Assembly: GCF_900108475.1 (NCBI RefSeq)
Contig: NZ_FNWO01000002.1
Location: 248,001 to 312,000 of the forward strand
Origin: Magnetospirillum fulvum
Lineage (GTDB): Bacteria; Pseudomonadota; Alphaproteobacteria; Rhodospirillales; Magnetospirillaceae
DNA: 64,000 nt
Direction of reading: 5' to 3'
Numbering within the stretch: position 1 is the stretch's first letter; every line of letters begins with the position of its first letter. The position numbers and the translations under genes are program-made. Under the pieces are notes generated by a model. The model made no database searches. It saw only the letters and a list, made by a program, of their open reading frames with translations, and had not been told where the DNA came from. Shown here piece by piece: positions 59,798 to 64,000 of the stretch.

Positions 59798-59834
59798 AAA
59801 GCGAAGGAGAGCCTCTCTCCTTCGCTTTTGTTTT
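59798..59834 (+). terminator. Rho-independent terminator of the dnaG-rpoD operon
   Basis: A 14-bp perfect stem (59798-59811 with 59815-59828), three-base loop and a T-rich tail (TTTTGTTTT), 35 bases after the rpoD stop. Confidence 0.93.
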
Positions 59835-59944
59835 ATTCCGACCGTATGTTACCGATTAAGTCATTATCCCCCCGTCGCGGTAAATGTCTCAGCATCGTCT
59901 TCCCCCTCTTGCGGGGCTGGCCTACAATACGGGTCAACGCCTGA

Positions 59945-60895
<951 letters not shown>

Positions 60896-61003
60896 GGCCG
60901 TGTGGGGGGGAGTGTCGCTGTCGCGACCGGGCTGCCGCCCTGGCCCGCTTGCGGGCGAGCCCGCAAACACCCCTGTGATTGATGTGAGAAAATCGAGGGG
61001 AGG

Positions 61004-61028
61004 GGCCGGGAGGCGGGGCCTCCCGGCC
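61004..61028. terminator. GC-rich hairpin between convergent ldh and grxC
   Basis: Ten-base arms GGCCGGGAGG (61004-61013) and CCTCCCGGCC (61019-61028) around a five-base loop. On the minus strand it follows the grxC stop by five bases and is followed by a T-containing stretch, so it probably ends grxC; it may also stop ldh. Confidence 0.65.
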
Positions 61029-61032
61029 GGTA

Positions 61033-61299
61033 TTATTCCGCCGCGCCCGCCAGCAGCGGGTCGAGGCCGCCCTTGCGGTCGAGATCGTACAGATCGTCGC
61101 AGCCGCCGACATGGTGGCCGTTGATGAAGATTTGCGGCACGGTGCGGCGACCTCCGGCGCGCTCGACCATCGCGTTGCGCAAGGCTTCGTCGTTGCTGAC
61201 GTCGATTTCGGTGTAAGCAACGCCCTTGCGCTTGAACAATTGCTTGGCCCGGACGCAATAGGGGCACACTCTGGTGGTGTAGATATCGATTTCAGTCAT
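61033..61299 (-). CDS. grxC: Glutaredoxin 3 (GrxC)
   Basis: An 88-residue cytosolic thiol-disulfide oxidoreductase with the dithiol active site C12-P-Y-C15, the cis-Pro in T-V-P-Q-I-F-I-N-G and the glutathione-binding G-G-C-D-D block. Length and motifs are those of GrxC. It follows comF on the same strand after a 166-base spacer that holds a 32-bp palindrome. Confidence 0.96.
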   Translation of the reverse strand: MTEIDIYTTRVCPYCVRAKQLFKRKGVAYTEIDVSNDEALRNAMVERAGGRRTVPQIFINGHHVGGCDDLYDLDRKGGLDPLLAGAAE

Positions 61300-61372
61300 G
61301 ATCCCCGGGGTGGTTAGGGGTGGATTGATCGATATATGAGGTCGGCGGGCCGATTTGACCAGAGTCCTTTAG

Positions 61373-61404
61373 CGCATCGTGTGTCATGCATGACGCACGA
61401 TGCG
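61373..61404. repeat. 32-bp near-perfect palindrome (REP-like)
   Basis: CGCATCGTG-T-GTCATG pairs with CATGAC-G-CACGATGCG with one mismatch per arm. It lies between comF and grxC. It has no T-run, so it is not a standard terminator; a dispersed palindromic element or a protein-binding site is likely. I saw no second copy in the window. Confidence 0.6.
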
Positions 61405-61465
61405 GTTGCGGCCATTGCGGCCGCGGCCAAGTGCCCGGAGGGCACGCCCGGCGAGGGGGATATAT

Positions 61466-62203
61466 TTAGCGCACGACCCGACCCAGTGTCAGGACATCGA
61501 CCGCCGCGGCTTTGCCGCGCAGCAGGACACGGGCGCATTCGTTGACGGTGGCCCCGGTGGTCATCACATCGTCGATCAGCACGATCCGGCGACCTTTGAC
61601 GCGGTCAAGGTGGCGCGGCGGCAACTCGAACGCCCCGGCGACGTTGTGGCGGCGGGCATCGGGGCCAAGATGCCCCTGCGACGGTGAGTGACGGCGGCGG
61701 ACCAGCAGATCGGGCACGGATTCGAGTCCCGCCAGCGGGGCCAACGCCTGGGCCAGCACTGCCGCCTGATTATAGCGCCGCGCCGCCAGCCGCCAGCGAT
61801 GGAGCGGCACCGGGACCAGAAAATCGGCGTCGGCCAGCAGGTCGGCCCCGGCGCGGGCGAGCCAGCGGGCGAAGGCCGGGGCTCCCTCCAGCCGGTCGCC
61901 ATGCTTGAAGCGCAGGATCAGCGGCTTCGTCTCGTCGTCATAGCGCAGCACGGCGCGGGCGCGGGCAAAACGGGGCGGTGTGGCGAGACACGCGCCGCAC
62001 ACCATCTGTGCCCCCGGATCGATCTCGAACGGCCGCCCGCACACCGCGCAGAGCGGCGCCGAGACAAAGGCGATCTTGCCCCAGCACTCCGGGCACAGCG
62101 TGCCGGGATCGGCCACCAGGGTCTGGCAGCGCAGACAGACCGGGGGCAGGATCGCGTCGAGGAGGACGCGCAGACCCTGCCGGATCGGCCCGATCAGGCT
62201 CAT
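61466..62203 (-). CDS. comF: ComF family phosphoribosyltransferase-like protein
   Basis: A 245-residue protein. An N-terminal zinc-ribbon region has four Cys pairs (C-L-R-C, C-P-E-C, C-A-V-C, C-G-A-C), and the C-terminal type I phosphoribosyltransferase fold has the PRPP-loop V-L-I-D-D-V-M-T-T-G-A-T. ComF supports DNA uptake in competent bacteria; in alphaproteobacteria its role is less clear. Its ATG overlaps the cbiO stop by four bases, so it is co-translated with the cobalt transporter. Confidence 0.94.
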   Translation of the reverse strand: MSLIGPIRQGLRVLLDAILPPVCLRCQTLVADPGTLCPECWGKIAFVSAPLCAVCGRPFEIDPGAQMVCGACLATPPRFARARAVLRYDDETKPLILRFKHGDRLEGAPAFARWLARAGADLLADADFLVPVPLHRWRLAARRYNQAAVLAQALAPLAGLESVPDLLVRRRHSPSQGHLGPDARRHNVAGAFELPPRHLDRVKGRRIVLIDDVMTTGATVNECARVLLRGKAAAVDVLTLGRVVR

Positions 62204-62991
62204 CGCCGCCCGAACCGGGCCAGCGCCTCGGCGCGGTCGCGGACGCCCAGCTCAAGCAGCAACGGCGTTTCCAGCCCGGCCGCTTCCGTCAAGGCGCGGT
62301 CGCCCAGCACGGCGGCGGCCTCGCCCTGGCGCAGTGTCCGTCCGTTCGAAAACAGCGCCACCTCGTCGGCGAAGGCATAGGCCAGATCGACGTCGTGGGT
62401 GGTCAGCACCAGGGTGGTTCCCGCCTCGGCCAATCGGGCCAGAACCCCTTGCAGCAGCATTCCGCCGCGATGATCCAGCCCGGCCAGTGGCTCGTCGAGC
62501 AACAGCACCTCGGGCCGCATCGCCAACGCTCCGGCGATCGCCACCCGCTTTTTCTGTCCGAACGACAAGTGGTGGGTGGCGCGCTCGGCCAGATCGGCGA
62601 TGCCGAGCGCGTCCAGCGCCTCGGCCACCCGCATGGCCGCTTCGGCCTCGGACAGGCCGAGATTGAGCGGCCCGAACGAGACATCCTCGGCGACGGTGGC
62701 GGCGAACACTTGATCGTCGGGGTCTTGCATCACCAGCCCGACCCGCTTGCGCCACCCGGCCAGGGCGGCACGGCCATAGCCGGGGGCGGCGCCATCGACC
62801 CGGACCTCGCCCGCTTCGGGCCGCAGCGTGCCGTTGAGATGCAGCAACAGGGTACTCTTGCCAGCACCGTTGGGGCCAAGCACCGCCAGCCGCCGCCCGC
62901 GCCGCACCGCGAGGTCGAGGCCGTCGAGCGCCCGCCCCCCGCCGGGCCAGGAAAAGACCAGCCCGCAGGCCTCCAGACTTAACTCCACCAT
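62200..62991 (-). CDS. cbiO: Cobalt ECF transporter ATPase CbiO
   Basis: A 263-residue ABC ATPase: Walker A G-P-N-G-A-G-K-S-T (39-47), Q-loop V-M-Q-D-P-D-D-Q-V-F, signature H-L-S-F-G-Q-K-K-R and Walker B V-L-L-L-D-E-P-L-A-G-L-D. The Q-D-P-D-D-Q-V-F-A-A-T-V form is typical of CbiO/EcfA. It energises uptake of cobalt (or nickel) with CbiMNQ. It overlaps cbiQ by 13 bases and comF by 4. Confidence 0.94.
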   Translation of the reverse strand: MVELSLEACGLVFSWPGGGRALDGLDLAVRRGRRLAVLGPNGAGKSTLLLHLNGTLRPEAGEVRVDGAAPGYGRAALAGWRKRVGLVMQDPDDQVFAATVAEDVSFGPLNLGLSEAEAAMRVAEALDALGIADLAERATHHLSFGQKKRVAIAGALAMRPEVLLLDEPLAGLDHRGGMLLQGVLARLAEAGTTLVLTTHDVDLAYAFADEVALFSNGRTLRQGEAAAVLGDRALTEAAGLETPLLLELGVRDRAEALARFGRR

Positions 62992-63713
62992 AGACCAACC
63001 CCCAGCACCGCCGCCTGAAGCCCCAGCGTGGCGGCGATAAAATACGTGGATACCGTCTGGCGGGGCGACAGCATCGGCAACGAGCCGTCGAAGCCGCGTG
63101 CCGCCAGCCCGGTTTCCAGCCGTCTCGCCCGGTCGAGCGCGCGGGGCAGCAGCAGCGCCACCAGCAATCCCAACGAGCGGATCGAACGGCGAAAGCCGCG
63201 CCAGCCCAACCGCGCCTCCTGGGCGTGGCGGATCGCGATCGCGGACTCCAGCAGCAGGAACAGAAACCGCCAGATCAGCAGAGCCATTTCGGTGATTTCG
63301 GGCGACAGACCCAACCGGCGAGCCCCCCGCACCAGATCGGGGGCAGGCGTGGTGACGGCGAGCAGCAGCAGGCAGGACAACGCCGCCGCCGCGCGCAGGA
63401 TCACGGAAAGCGCGGCCCTGCCGCCGTCGCGGGCGAGAGCCACCCCGTCCGGGCCGATCTCGACCGCCAGCGCCGCCGCCCCGGTCAGGGCAAAGCCCAG
63501 CGGTGCCGCGACCAGCCTAAGCCAGTCGCGCCAGCCGATCCGGGCTCCGGCCAAAGCGGCGGTCCAGGTAACAAGCAGCACCAGGACCGCTCCCGGCCAG
63601 GGGGGCAAAGCCAGCGCCAGGGCCAACAGGCCCAGGGCCAGAACCGCCTTTTCCGTCGTCGAGCGTCGCCGCCACCGGCTGGATTGCGCCAGCCGGTCGA
63701 TGGCGAGGCTCAC
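62979..63713 (-). CDS. cbiQ: Cobalt ECF transporter transmembrane subunit CbiQ
   Basis: A 244-residue inner-membrane protein with about five hydrophobic segments and the CbiQ coupling helices, including R-R-L-E-T-G-L-A-A-R-G-F-D-G (an A-R-G signature). GTG start at 63713 overlaps the cbiN stop by four bases; the longer frame to 63824 overlaps cbiN and is rejected. Confidence 0.91.
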   Translation of the reverse strand: MSLAIDRLAQSSRWRRRSTTEKAVLALGLLALALALPPWPGAVLVLLVTWTAALAGARIGWRDWLRLVAAPLGFALTGAAALAVEIGPDGVALARDGGRAALSVILRAAAALSCLLLLAVTTPAPDLVRGARRLGLSPEITEMALLIWRFLFLLLESAIAIRHAQEARLGWRGFRRSIRSLGLLVALLLPRALDRARRLETGLAARGFDGSLPMLSPRQTVSTYFIAATLGLQAAVLGVGLWWS

Positions 63714-63985
63714 CGTTCGCCGCGACCGTGACGACGTCCGATGGCATAGCCGACCAGACCGGCCCCAATCGCCGCCTGAAGCGCGAACAGCAGGCTTTCG
63801 ACTTCCTTGCCCGGCGGCTCCCACAAAGGTTCGGCCCAGGGGACATAGGACGGATTGGCGGCGGCGACGGCATCCTTGGCGGCATCGTCGGTGCCGCCGA
63901 ACTCGGCGTTGGGGGTCAGCGCCAGCGGCGCGGCGACGATCAGCACGGCGAGACCGATCAGAGCATAATTGAGACGGGCGTTCAT
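63710..63985 (-). CDS. cbiN: Cobalt transport protein CbiN
   Basis: A 91-residue protein with two membrane helices (about 7-24 and 64-82) flanking a short periplasmic loop that contains P-W-A-E-P-L-W-E-P-P-G-K-E-V-E-S-L-L-F-A-L-Q-A (given with separators), a CbiN hallmark. It assists CbiM in loading cobalt. The start overlaps the apparent stop of cbiM. Confidence 0.9.
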   Translation of the reverse strand: MNARLNYALIGLAVLIVAAPLALTPNAEFGGTDDAAKDAVAAANPSYVPWAEPLWEPPGKEVESLLFALQAAIGAGLVGYAIGRRHGRGER

Positions 63986-64000
63986 GCCTTCACCCCTTCG
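63982..64000 (-). CDS. cbiM: Probable cbiM, C-terminal end only
   Basis: Only five codons and a TGA are in the window (reading E-G-V-K-A-stop on the minus strand). The stop overlaps the cbiN ATG as ATGA. Identity is inferred from the invariant cbiM-cbiN order, not from sequence. Confidence 0.4.

Noticed and set aside
57751-59799. Antisense open frame opposite rpoD
   Set aside because: Same GC-bias artefact; the product is repetitive and matches nothing, while RpoD motifs are complete.

Overview
The window looks like chromosomal DNA of a high-GC alphaproteobacterium, most likely a member of the Rhodospirillales (Magnetospirillum/Rhodospirillum type). The evidence is the J-domain/cobS/cobT block, CcrM, the SAM-II riboswitch ahead of metZ, and the overall gene repertoire. 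Codon use is strongly GC3-biased except in two stretches (about 28.0-38.7 kb and 48.0-49.9 kb).

Layout, left to right. 0-5.4 kb: an ABC ATPase fragment, a J-domain protein, cobaltochelatase subunits cobS and cobT, and an orphan HWE/HisKA_2-type sensor kinase. 5.4-16.8 kb: glnD, a TRAP transporter whose binding protein lies convergent to its permeases, SAM-II riboswitch-metZ, apaG, folE, a small membrane protein, ugd and galU. 16.9-20.9 kb: a tightly coupled six-gene minus-strand operon ending in a P1B-type ATPase. Its size, order and the repeated P-G-R-x-R-L motif match what is known of fez (ferrosome, lipid-bounded iron storage organelle) operons, and it has a promoter with a palindromic operator. 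21.1-27.8 kb: an outer-membrane-like protein, a universal stress protein, a TIGR02186 protein with a TauE/SafE permease, a DUF2333 protein, trpS and murJ.

The tRNA-Glu(TTC) gene at 27.94 kb opens an accessory island that runs to about 38.7 kb. It holds an integrase-like remnant, an unrecognised 571-residue membrane protein, a single-chain restriction-modification enzyme with an AT-rich specificity half, a DUF1778/GNAT toxin-antitoxin pair with a 41-bp palindromic operator, a large serine recombinase with unusual upstream repeats, and a two-gene unit (EEP-fold nuclease plus unknown partner). It ends with an orphan type I-E CRISPR remnant (3 repeats, 2 spacers, no cas genes, no leader) and a broken IS110 transposase.

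38.7-47.9 kb returns to core-like genes: a short RNase D, tRNA-Leu(CAG), a SUMF1-fold protein, photolyase, an isolated flgI, ccrM, a DegT-fold protein lacking the catalytic lysine, and a heparinase II/III-like protein. At 48.0-49.9 kb an AT-richer RloA/RloB (AbiL-like) phage-defence pair is inserted downstream of greA; its ribosome-binding site is buried in a terminator-like hairpin. 50-64 kb is informational and metabolic core: greA, carA-carB, yqeY, dnaG-rpoD, L-lactate dehydrogenase, grxC, and a cobalt ECF transporter operon (cbiM-N-Q-O) translationally coupled to comF. The cobalt importer at the right edge and CobST at the left edge serve the same end product, cobalamin.
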